NCBI RefSeq assembly: GCF_023078275.1
Contig: NC_062971.1
Span: forward strand, 3,038,001 to 3,102,000
Origin: Leguminivora glycinivorella
Lineage: Eukaryota; Arthropoda; Insecta; Lepidoptera; Tortricidae
Length of the DNA: 64,000 nt
Reading direction: 5' to 3'
This document shows positions 36,514 through 49,100 of the stretch, in pieces (the stretch's first letter is position 1; every line of letters begins with the position of its first letter). The position numbers and the translations under genes are program-made. A model generated the notes under the pieces. The model did not search any database, was not told where the DNA came from, and saw only the letters and a program-made list of their open reading frames with translations.

Positions 36514-36948
36514 TTATATTTAATAAGATTGCATCTAGTCACAGTACTATTGTCCCAGATTTGTAAGTTCACATTTTTGACACATTTGTGTTGAAGTATG
36601 TTGCGATGTGGCTAAGACGTATCGTTTGCCAAATGTAACGATTAATTTCGAATTGGTTGAATCGATTGGGCCCTATGTACAAGGAGGTGCTTAAACAAAT
36701 ATACGATTTCTATCAACTTACTGAAATGTCATTTGAATCGAAATGATAGACTTTGCCACAGCACTAGTTTAAAAATAAAAATGAACGATAAATGACATAA
36801 TAAGTAAATCCTGGGTGATAAATAAAATTAATATCGTAAAATACTCACTAACGAAGATCCGCAAAAATGTAATATGTGTTAGATTATGTTTAAAGTAAGC
36901 GAAATATTGTTTTTGAGTACTTGATTTTTTTAAATATTATTACAGGAT

Positions 36949-36954
36949 TTTATT
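36949..36954 (-). terminator. Candidate PPME1 polyadenylation signal
   Basis: TTTATT on the + strand is AATAAA on the PPME1 strand, about 163 bases past its stop codon. Confidence 0.35.
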
Positions 36955-37116
36955 TAAAATTTCATTAGGTTGCGCGAGTTTACGTTTTGTGGACGCTGTC
37001 ATGTGTCAAAAAGAGGTTCTTACAAATCTGGGACAATAGGCATAAACGTCAGTCGACATCTTAGGGGGGGTTAATGAACTCTGATAAACCATGGGGCCGC
37101 GAGCATGACGAGTGTT

Positions 37117-40100
37117 TTAGCATCCGGGCGCGGAGACGAGGTTCAAGTGCTCGCCGGCGGGCGTGGGCTCGGTCACGCGGTGACGCAGCAGGAACGCCGC
37201 GATCACGCGCGCCACCTGGTGGGAAACAAGACACGTACGATTTTTAAATACTGGTTACAATAGGGAACTTGACTATAGTTAAAATTAAATATTTTATACC
37301 ATGCACGAAATAAAGCATCAGATAATTATAAGAAAAACATGGACAGAAGTTATAATAAATCCATTTCTATTTAATAAGGGCCACTTGCACCAACGAAAAT
37401 GGAGGATTAACCCGAGGGTTAACCCACCATTTTATATGGAATTTGACAGTTGACAGCCCACTAACCCTGAGTTAAGTGGTTGATGCAAGTGGGCCTTAGT
37501 CAGGTAGAAATATATAAAGTAACTGAGTTGACCGTGACGTCACTCAATTCGATTTCATATAAATTCCATATTAGCAAGTCGTTCAAATTCGTTTTGACAG
37601 TTCTTAAAAAGAAGCTGATTTGACTAGTGGCAAGTAGCCTTTATATTTTGGTCATGGTTCGTCGGTTCTCTAGGAACTTTGTAGTTTGAAATATGTCTAG
37701 AGCAAATGTGTAGGTTTTGCTTGCTTTCTTAAGGGACCCATTGACTATCAGTCCATTGGATGATATCGGCCTGTGGGTTGAAAGTAAAAAGTGAGCATCG
37801 AACAACTATCAGGTCGTTATCAACCGATGAAATAATAGCGTCAGCTCGCAGAAGTCCATACTTAATATTATAAATCGGAAAGTGTGTGTGTCTGTTTGTT
37901 TGTCCGTCCTTCACCGCAAAACGAAGCCACGAATTGTCTTGATTTTTCAAGAGGAGATAGTTGAAGGGATGGAGAGTGACATAGGCTACTTTTTGTCTCT
38001 TTCTAACGCGAGCGAAGCCGCGAGCAAACGCTAGTATTAAATAAATAAAAAATACGGTGGAAAAAAAGGGATTTTCTTAGAGGTATGTACATACCTCACC
38101 GGGAGTGTCTTCGTGCACCGCATGTCCACATCGGGTCAAAACTTGCATCTGGAACTTGCCTAAAATATAAATATTAAAAAATCGTTTTAGTTTTGGTTTG
38201 TACATTATTTTGTAAACATCGGGTCATTTTTTTTCTTTAATATATGACATCTTATTTCAGTTTTTAATGGGGAATAATTATAGAAAAAGAAAATTTAACG
38301 GGGCGAATGTAACCATCCGGACCAGTAGACACATACCTTGCATCTGCCCGATAGTCAGCTCCCGGTCTAAACCCTCGATGGAAGCCAGGAGTAGAAGACG
38401 AGGAGCTCGCACTGACAGGAACCGCGAGGAGAGACCTTGGAACCAGCCGGACCAGTAGACACATACCTTGCATCTGCCCGATAGTCAGCTCCCGGTCTAA
38501 ACCCTCGATGGAAGCGAGGAGTAGAAGACGAGGAGCTCGCACTGACAGGAACCGCGAGGAGAGACCTTGGAACCAGCCGGACCAGTAGACACATACCTTG
38601 CATCTGCCCGATAGTCAGCTCCCGGTCTAAACCCTCGATGGAAGCGAGGAGTAGAAGACGAGGAGCTCGCACTGACAGGAACCGCGAGGAGAGACCTTGG
38701 AACCAGCCAGACCAGTAGCGCTCGGTTTTGGAAAGGTCGATGCGCCATTTGTATCTAGAATATAACATCATAGTGTTATGCAAGCAGACAATTTAATTAA
38801 AAAAACAGAAATTTGACTATGGATAAAAAATGTAGCTTCCCGACATCCAACAGAAATCGGTTCTTAAAAGCCTAAAGAACTTACTGTGGGACTCGGTCAA
38901 TCTGTGTAAGTATGTCCTATAATATTAAAAACCCTTTTCGCATGGAACGCCATAAACGTTATCATTTGTGGCGCTGCGAGGTGAAAATAGTACATTACGA
39001 TACAAGTGCGTAAAAAAGGAAGTTTTTCCTTTTCGCACGTGTATCGTACGACGTGTTTCAGTACAGATGAGCCTCCGAAGTTTCGAACTAGCATATAATG
39101 AACCACTTCTCACACTAGTGCGTAGAAAAAGCACCATCTGTACTGAAAATTATAATAAGAGCTCACGCGTCGATTCAAGTACAGTCAAGTGTAAAAATAT
39201 GGGTGCATACAACTTATCAAAAATATGTCCCATAGCACTTTATGTCGGCGGAATAAGGTCTCGGTACATATTTTTGAGCGGATAAAATCGATACGTATTT
39301 TTGCACTTGACTAAGTCTGAGAGAACGTACACTATGCTTGCTTGCTTAGCTATGTTTGTCATTCTCGAGATGCAGCAATAATAGACGGTTAACTCTGCTG
39401 GTGGGTACATATCATGTTAGAATTGACATGACCACGTGTGGGTGATCGCCGTCCACAAGCTGCTCTTCGGGCGAGTCAGAGGGTAGGGGGAGGCCAGATG
39501 ATTCATTTTACGGCTTTCATAGACGGTCAACTCTGTTATTAGGGTTCCTTACCAGAAAGGTACAACATGAACCCTTTATGGTGCGACTCTGTCCGTCTGT
39601 CACATAACTAAATATCTCGAGAACTACTAATGCTAAAAATAACTTGAAATTTGGAATAGTTGTGAACATTGTGAACCTCTACAAATAGAAAGTATTTTTT
39701 TTATATTACCTCATGTTGGTATCATTGCCTCGTGTAGGCGGTGCCGGTGGCGGCGTGAAGTTAGCCACGTCACCGTCCTCATGGTCCTCACTCAGCTATG
39801 CAGTCGGCGGCCGGAGTGATAGGCGTTCTGGCGTGTGCGAGGCTAGGTCGTTAGTGACAGGACGATTCGTTTCACAGCTGCAATAGTTCATGAACTCTGT
39901 TGGTAGGGTATACCTCATGTTGGTGTCTCCGTCGCCGCGTGTAGGTGGCGCTGGTGGCGGCGTGAAGTTAGCCACGTCACCGTCCTCAGACTCTTCAGCT
40001 ATGCAATCTGCAGCCGGTGTGATAGGCATCGGCGCTGGCGCGTGGGGTTCTTCAGGAGTGTGCGAGTCTTGCTCGTTAGTGACCAGATAAATCGTCTCAC

Positions 40101-43100
40101 AGCTGTAATAATAGGTCATGAACTCTGTTGGTAGGGTATTACCTCATGTTGGTGTCTCCGTCGCCGCGTGTAGGCGCTGGTGGCGGCGTGAAGTTAGCCA
40201 CGTCACCGTCCTCAGGCTCTTCAGCTATGCAATCTGCAGCCGGTGTGATCGGCATCGGCGCTGGCGCGTGGGGTTCTTCGGGAGTGTGCGAGTCTAGCTC
40301 GTTAGTGGCCAGACGATTCGTTTCACTGCTGCAAAGGACCATTTGAGATGCAAATCTTTAGGGACTTCAAAATTTTAAAAGATCTTACGACAGTTTTGAC
40401 GTTGTTCATCCAAAATAATGCTACTAATAAACTTTTGTTTGGAAACATTGGCTAAAATAGGTGTAAAGCCCAGTTTTTTAACACTTTCGCACAAGAACCC
40501 GCCTGGTAGGCACTCGTGAACTTTGCTCAGATGCCGGCGAACCCGCTGGGCGGGTTCTCGCCATACAAGCGGGCGGTTATAAATTACGACCGGTTTCTGA
40601 CGCAGCCCGCCATTTTTTGTCTGGTAGCGAATATGAGACATTATCTGGGTAAAGGGACCTTATTGTCGATGGTACAATTACGTCCCGCGGCGTCGTATTT
40701 GTACACGAACATGGCTCATAATGCCGTACGCGCCAGGTCATAAGATCCCTTTATTCAGATAACGTCACATATGTTAATATTTAATGGAAGTGAAGAAAAC
40801 TCCATCCTTTTTAATTTTTAGACATGTCGCCAAGCAAGACGAAGCTAAACCTCTAAATATCTGTAAAAAGAAAGTATTAAAAGAGCGCAGAAGTTTACGC
40901 GAGAGAACTTAGGTAAATGTTTTTGTAAAACTTACTTAACGATTTGACTCGGCATCGACACCTTGGCAGAATCCACATTCCTGACTTGGCCACTTCTAAC
41001 GCTGTAAAATAAAACATTAAAATAAGCGGGTTTATAAGTTATTTCTGTATAATTACATAGGTAAGTAAATTTTTTTGGGCGCCGAATACAATTTCATACC
41101 AATTGGCGTCGAGACATTTGGCTCGTGCGGTCCGGACGCCCTTAAGTTATTTAAGAAACTCTAAAAATTTACAAAGCTGGCAGCTTCCTCGTTCAAAGAA
41201 TCATTCTAGCGATACAACGAAGAAATCCTGCCAGTGTCTTCGGCACCATGGCCAAGGGAGACAGTTTTGAATATTTTATCTTAATTTTAGGATTTCTAAG
41301 TTACTTATTAGTGTTTTTATGTTTATTAAAAAAATGAATGAACCTATTATTTAAACTAACAGCATATAAAATTTTACATTACGATTCAAGTGCGGAGATT
41401 GTATTATACGACGTTTTTCAATACTATGGTCATTTGAAGTTTCGACGTGGACAAGTAAAAACGTCGTTTAAAATACACGTGCGAAAAGGAAATGTACTTT
41501 TCAAAATGTATTTCAGAAGATTTGTGACAGCAACGTCATCGTTATAGGATCACTCGTGTGTCTGTCTGTCCGTCTGTCACAGCCGTTTTCTCCGAAACTA
41601 CTGGACCGATTTACTTGTTGTAAATTTGGTACATATAATGTAAACCTGTGACCCAAAGACGGACATGTAATTTAATTAAATGAAATTTAATTATAGGGGC
41701 CACTTTTGGGGGGTAAAATTGAAAATTAAAAATCAAATTTATTAAGACTACTTTGTGTTACATATCAAATGAAAGAGCATTTTATGAGCATCTAAAATAT
41801 ATTTTTTTTATATTTTTTATTTTGGTAATTTATTATCTCCGAAACTACTTAGCGTAAAATTTTCAAAAAAATACACAAGATAGCCCTCTACCTGTAGATT
41901 ACAGGAAAACCTATTAGAAATCTACAGTCAAGTAAGTCGGACTTAAGAGAAAAAAACTCAAATTAAGATTTTCACTCACTGCCGCTGCAAGCACTTACTA
42001 AATGTTTTGAAATTTTGTGAGCGCGATTGACAGGTAGAAAGAAATTAATTTCTATTTAGAAATTGTTCAAAATTTCGATCATTTGCCAAAATGACTTAAG
42101 TTCCTACGAAAAAGGAGGCGCTTAAGACCGTTTATAAGTTGACTGTCCAAAATGTTGTCCAAATTGGTCCAAAAAAGGGTCTATATATACGAAAACATAA
42201 AATTTGTGCCACCGAAAGCCCAAATCTGAAGTCCATTTTGCTCTATCTCTTATCGTTTCCGAGATATACGCAAAATCTTGAAAGTACGAAATTTATACTT
42301 TGTACTTTTGGCACTTGAAAAAAGTGTAAACAAACCGGAGCCGTCAAATTTGACAGATCCAGGGATAGTGAACCTTTTAAGGCCAGAAACCTTTTCCTGT
42401 AAAATTTAGCTTAAAACCAATATTTCGTAAAAAGTCATAATTTTTCGTTGGTAAACTTCGGGAGATAACGGGGGGAATGGTATTTTATTTTTTACATTTT
42501 CCTTTATAATTCTTTTTATTTTCCACTACAAAAAAATTTATAAAAAATAGTTTTGATATGTACAATTTGAGCTCTTTCTAACGATACCCCATTCGATAGA
42601 GTAAACGTAATGAAAAGTTAAATTCATTGTATAGAGACGAAGTTGCCAGCACCCCCAAACACCTAATTTCTTACCCATAAGTATAATATTTTGTCGACCA
42701 TTATATTTTAATATCTGGGCGACCGAGCTTCGCTCGGTTCTGTTAATTTCGTATCCTTGACATGTGTCGCCATCTAGTTCAAAAATCAATAATACCTACA
42801 TCGAGCGAAAAAATTCTCAGCCTTATCAACACAACTACTCCACACGAGATGGCGCGCATTTCGCCACAAAAACTCAAATAGTGTATTTTTCTATTCGTTT
42901 TAGCCTTGACCTGTGTCGCCATCTAGTGTTTGCAATAAATAGTACTTACATCGACCGAAAGAATTCTGTCTTAACAGTACAACTACTGCACACGAGATGG
43001 CGCGCGAAGAAAAACGCATGAAAACTCGAAAATTCGCGTTTTCCGGGACCTAAGGATAAGTTAGACCGATTTTTCACCCCCAAAAACCCCCACATAACAA

Positions 43101-46100
43101 ATTTCAGCGAAATCGTTAGAGCGGTTTCCGAGATCGTCAGTGTAAATAAATATATAAATAAATAAATAAATAAATATACAAGAATTGCTCGTTTAAAAGT
43201 ATAAGATAAGAATCCTTTTTTTTATTAAAAGGAAAGCTCAGGTGAAGAGTGCCGATGTATAAATTTTAAATGTACTTTTTATGTTAATTTGCTATATAAA
43301 TATTTTAAAAGAACTGTATATTTTATATTAATAGAGAGCCGTTTTCCTATTAAACTGTATCTCTTAAATTGTTTCCAATATAATAATTCAGTTGCCAAAT
43401 AAATAGTTGGTACTCGCGTCTGAATAAACCGTTAAAATGATACCTCATATTTAAATAATTTGAGGCCACATTTTAGTCGCCAAACTATTATTTTTGATAC
43501 CCATTTCTATGGTCATTTAGTCGCCCGGTTAAATACGTGCCTTTATATTTTAGTAGAGTTAGTACGTTTTCACATTATCCGATCCGATATCGGATGTAGG
43601 ACCGATATCCCATACATGTATTACAGGCGCAATCTTGGATTTTTCCATCGAAATCCTTCCGACATCCGATATCGGATCGGATGATGTGAAACCGGAGTTA
43701 CACCCAGATTAAAATGCAACCATGAGTTTTAAACCTCTGCAAAATTAGGTACTTTTTGGTTGATGATTCCCTGAAGAAAATAATAATATTCATTAAATGT
43801 AATGACGATAGGTTTGTATTCGTGAAGGTGTATACGTTTCGTCAAATTAAACGAAATTACGTGTTAGTGGAATGAAATGGAAAATAGTAGTGAGCTCAAT
43901 TATTTTTAAATAGAGAAAAAAATTCAGGAACCAAACGTTACCTAATAAACAACCCTCAAATTTGACAGCTCAGGTTTGTTTACACTTTTTTCAAGTGCCA
44001 AAAGTACAAGGTATAGTGTACTTTGCCATCACATATTTTAAGGCGTTCAAGACCTTTTTGTATGGAAATGTCGAAATCCGACTCGCACTTGACCAATTTT
44101 CATAGAAAGTTGTGTTTTATTATAGTTTTGAAGGAGGTTTCTTGTTTTTAACCACCAACGCAAAAACGACGGAGTGTTATAATAATAATAGGTTTGACGC
44201 TTGACATATGTCTGTCTGTGGCATCATAGCTCCCGAACGAATCAATCGATTTTGATTTAGTTTTTAATGTTTAAGGTGAATTCGTCGAGAGTTTTTTTTG
44301 TACCACGTAGGTGGCAAACAGGCATACGGTCCGCTTGATGGAAAGCGGTCACTGTAACCTATGGACGCCTGCCACTCAAGGGGTGGCACATGTGCGTTGC
44401 CGACTCATTAGAAACTTGTACAAACCTGTACTTATTTCTAAGGAGGGTCCGGGGTGCCGACGACTCAAAGGACAATAGACAGTACTAATTAGTTCAGTAG
44501 GTCCTCCCGTCGTCAGCACACCGCACCCTTGTTGAACTCTGGCAGCCTTACTCACCGGCAGGAACACAACACTATGAGTAGGGTCTAGTGCTATTTGACT
44601 GACTTCTTTTGTAAAGCGGAGGTACTTTCCCAGTTAGACTCTGCTCTACCTTAGAGTATATTCAATTTAGTATGGTATAGAGTTATCAGTCAAGATATTC
44701 AAATGCAGCGCCATCTATTATTAGTTTCGACAACTTTTCATGTGACTTTCCATGCCTAAAGGTTCGCACAAGTCACAAGTCGCGTAAATTACTTAGTAAA
44801 TTTTGCCGCGATGGCGCTAAATACAATAATGCTCATTAGAGTTAGAGACTTCTAGCACCCCTCGGACACTGGCGATCAAATATATTGAAAGAGGCGCATT
44901 CCTAGCACACAGTCTTAGCTCGTGTAGGTGAACGCGTACTATGTTTTTGACAGGCGGTAACTGTGAGGTAACCGAGAGGGGGTGGACGGCACTTTCAGCG
45001 GGGAGCGGGAGTGGCCATACTGTACGATAGTACTCTTTATTATACTGTGCTTCTAGACAAGTCTTATATGAGTACCATGAGATTATTTTAACCATTCAAG
45101 TTTATACGGAATTCTCGGTAGGCGAGTCCGACTCGCACTTGGCCGGTTTTTTTTTTAAATATTATTTCAACTTTATTATCTATTCGTTCCTATTTAAATT
45201 ACTCAATCACGATTTTTAAGATAACAATGACGTCACTGACGGAAAATTATCATTACACTACCTGCTACTAGCGCATTCGTATGACACTGCTGCTGACGTA
45301 TCCTCGCGATGTGTGTATAGTAACCCCGAATTTTTAGATAAGTCACTCGAACAAACACGATTTATATAGTAAAGTACCCAATTTAAACGTTAAGAGTTAT
45401 CATGCTTCACGGTTTCCTGCTCTTGTTATTTATAGCAGTGTCGCCGTCCCACCTGTCGATAATACGAACGGTGGCCAACTTTAAGTTCAGGCCGCTCGCA
45501 AAAAACGACGACTACAACGATTTTATCCAAATTGCTGCAGAAAATGGCTACAAAGCCGAAAAACACGAAGTGATAACCGACGATGGATACATACTTACGA
45601 TGCACAGGATACCGCCTGGGAAGAAATGCACCAAGAAAACTCCTTTGTTGCTGGTCCACGGCTTGCTCCAATCGGCCGAGTGCTTTGTTGACTCCGGGCC
45701 GGAGGCGCCCGGGTTCGTCTTAGCTCAGCACTGCTACGATGTGTGGTTCGGCAACGTTCGAGGCAACTTTCACTCCCGGAGACACGTCACTTTGGATCCC
45801 GACCGCGACTCTAAGTTTTGGAAGTTTTCAATAGACGAAATGGGACACTACGATATCCCCGCCATGGTCGATTACGTGCTTTACGCGACAAGAGTCAAAC
45901 AGCTGATCTATATCGGCTATTCACAAGGCGGGGGCGTCTTCTTCATAATGAATTCCGAGAAACCAGAATACGCTGACAAGATAAGTCTTTACATTGGTTT
46001 AGCGCCAAATACGCGACAATATAAAACCAAATCAGTACATAGCAGGTCAATTATGAATGCCATGAAGTCACGGCAAACGCTTTTGGAAGCGTCTGGAGTT

Positions 46101-49100
46101 TGGGAGGTCGCGGCCCGAGGTTCACCTTTTCAAAGAACCCTAATGAGCCTGTGCCAAGTAAAATTATTTACAGCATTTTGTAGGCAGGTACTGTCCGCTA
46201 TAGATTCGCCTCATCCAGGATCGATCAGCCCAGAAACTACGCGACGAATGTTCGAACACTTCCCGGCCGGAACTTCTGTCCAAATTCTGGCCGGATACGG
46301 ACAGGCTATGGATGAAATGAGATTCGTTAAATTTAATTATGGTTTTGAGGAAAACTTGGAGGTTTACGGGGTGGCTGAACCTCCGGCATACGATCTGGGC
46401 ACGAGTACGATGCCGGTAGTTCTCTTCCACGGCGCATCAGACGGCTTTGTGGACACGAGTGACCTGGACTGGGCGGCCGGGCAGCTGCCGAACGTGTTGG
46501 AGAACGTCACGGTGGCGGATCCGCTGTGGAACCATTTGGACATGGTCTACAGCCGATACTGGAAGGATCAAATTTTTCCTACGATGGAAAAGTATCTTCA
46601 TACATATGACAACAGTTATTAACATAACCCTCATCATCATGACCTCCTGGATCCGCGCATGCCTACAATATTCTACATTCTACAATTTCAAGTATAGTCT
46701 AGTTCCAAAATGTATAAAATCGCTCTCCTTCTTGATGCGACTGGCAAATCATATTACTTTCTAGCAACCGGGTTTTCTAACCTAATTTGGGATCGCTGAA
46801 TCCGAATTTGCCGGATATAGCGACCTTAGTGAGTTCATTATATGGAGGGGAGGCCCATACTTTTTTTAAATATTTTTTAGAAATGTTTATTGCATTAAAT
46901 AACAGTATAAATATTACGTATTTTTGGAAAGTTTTTAGTTTCTATCTATCATGGTTTAAAATCTACAGTTCCTTGAATATGGGAAAAATTGTCGTCGACA
47001 CCGCACTGAAATACGAAATCTCATTTGTGAGGCCTGATTATGACACAAAATGCACTTAAAATATTTAAAAAAAAAACTTAATTATTTCCTAATTTAATTA
47101 TTTATTCCAGTTTTTTTATCATTTATTACAATTTTGGTACATTTAATCTATGGGCGCACAGTAAGACTCTCCTAGTATAAAAATGTACATTACTCAGAAA
47201 TGTATGTTTCGCTGACATATATGGCACCAACACTGGTCCACAAACTTTCAATTTGAGGCTAAAGTTACGCTCATAGTAGTGTTTTTTCATAAGTAATGTT
47301 TTTTTTTAATTATTAGTTATTTGTTTATTTTATTTATTTATCCTAACTTAATTGTGCAAATAAAACAAAAATGTCTAAATGGCAGACTTAATGCCTAATG
47401 GTATTATCTACCAGTTAACCATCGGGCCCAACAGAGACGTAAAAATGGTGTAAGAAGAAGGAACAATGATGCTGATTATTAGAATAATCGAAAATAACTG
47501 GTCGACTTCGTACAATATTTATAAAACACATAAATTTAAATATAAATGTAAACATGATGTATGAGTATGCATATCTAATTAATAAACTTACTATATAATA
47601 TCAGTAACGAATATTGAAACTATTTTGCTAAAATTGGTACATTGGACACATTGTTTCAATGAACATGCTAGAAATGGTGTTTCACAATTGTTTGGCCTCG
47701 ATTTCGCGCCTTCTAAATTAAAACATATCGTCACTACTTTTAAAAAAACTTGTATCTTCGTCTGTCAATAAAAAGAAAATTGTAGTAAGTATGTATGGAA
47801 TGCATATAGACTTACTGCGTTTTAACTTTGAGGAGCAGCGTGAGATACGAGATTTTTTTAAAGTAGTGACGATATTCTGTTTCGATTAACCAGCTCAACA
47901 TTACATGATTGTATTAACCTAATTTGGGATCGCTGAATCCGAATTTGCCGGATATAGCGACCTTAGTGAGTTCATTATATGGAGGGGAGGCCCATACTTT
48001 TTTTAAATATTTTTTAGAAATGTTTATTGCATTAAATAACAGTATAAATATTACGTATTTTTGGAAAGTTTTTAGTTTCTATCTATCATGGTTTAAAATC
48101 TACAGTTCCTTGAATATGGGAAAAATTGTCGTCGACACCGCACTGAAATACGAAATCTCATTTGTGAGGCCTGATTATGACACAAAATGCACTTAAAATA
48201 TTTAAAAAAAAAACTTAATTATTTCCTAATTTAATTATTTATTCCAGTTTTTTTATCATTTATTACAATTTTGGTACATTTAATCTATGGGCGCACAGTA
48301 AGACTCTCCTAGTATAAAAATGTACATTACTCAGAAATGTATGTTTCGCTGACATATATGGCACCAACACTGGTCCACAAACTTTCAATTTGAGGCTAAA
48401 GTTACGCTCATAGTAGTGTTTTTTCATAAGTAATGTTTTTTTTTAATTATTAGTTATTTGTTTATTTTATTTATTTATCCTAACTTAATTGTGCAAATAA
48501 AACAAAAATGTCTAAATGGCAGACTTAATGCCTAATGGTATTATCTACCAGTTAACCATCGGGCCCAACAGAGACGTAAAAATGGTGTAAGAAGAAGGAA
48601 CAATGATGCTGATTATTAGAATAATCGAAAATAACTGGTCAACTTCGTACAATATTTATAAAACACATAAATTTAAATATAAATGTAAACATGATGTATG
48701 AGTATGCATATCTAATTAATAAACTTACTATATAATATCAGTAACGAATATTGAAACTATTTTGCTAAAATTGGTACATTGGACACATTGTTTCAATGAA
48801 CATGCTAGAAATGGTGTTTCACCATTGTTTGGCCTCGATTTCGCGCCTTCTAAATTAAAACATATCGTCACTACTTTTAAAAAAACTTGTATCTTCGTCT
48901 GTCAATGAAAAGAAAATTGTAGTAAGTATGTATGGAATGCATATAGACTTACTGCGTTTTAACTTTGAGGAGCAGCGTGAGATACGAGATTTTTTTAAAG
49001 TAGTGACGATATTCTGTTTCGATTAACCAGCTCAACATTACATGATTGTAATCTAAGTGTTCCATACTAACAAGTCTCATGATTTCAAAAATGATGAATG

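Noticed and set aside
38367..38783. 138-codon minus-strand frame as one protein
   Set aside because: It reads through the PPME1 donor into tandem copies; splicing at 38597 explains the real protein.
46447..46764. 105-codon frame over the lipase end
   Set aside because: Other-frame shadow of the lipase coding sequence.
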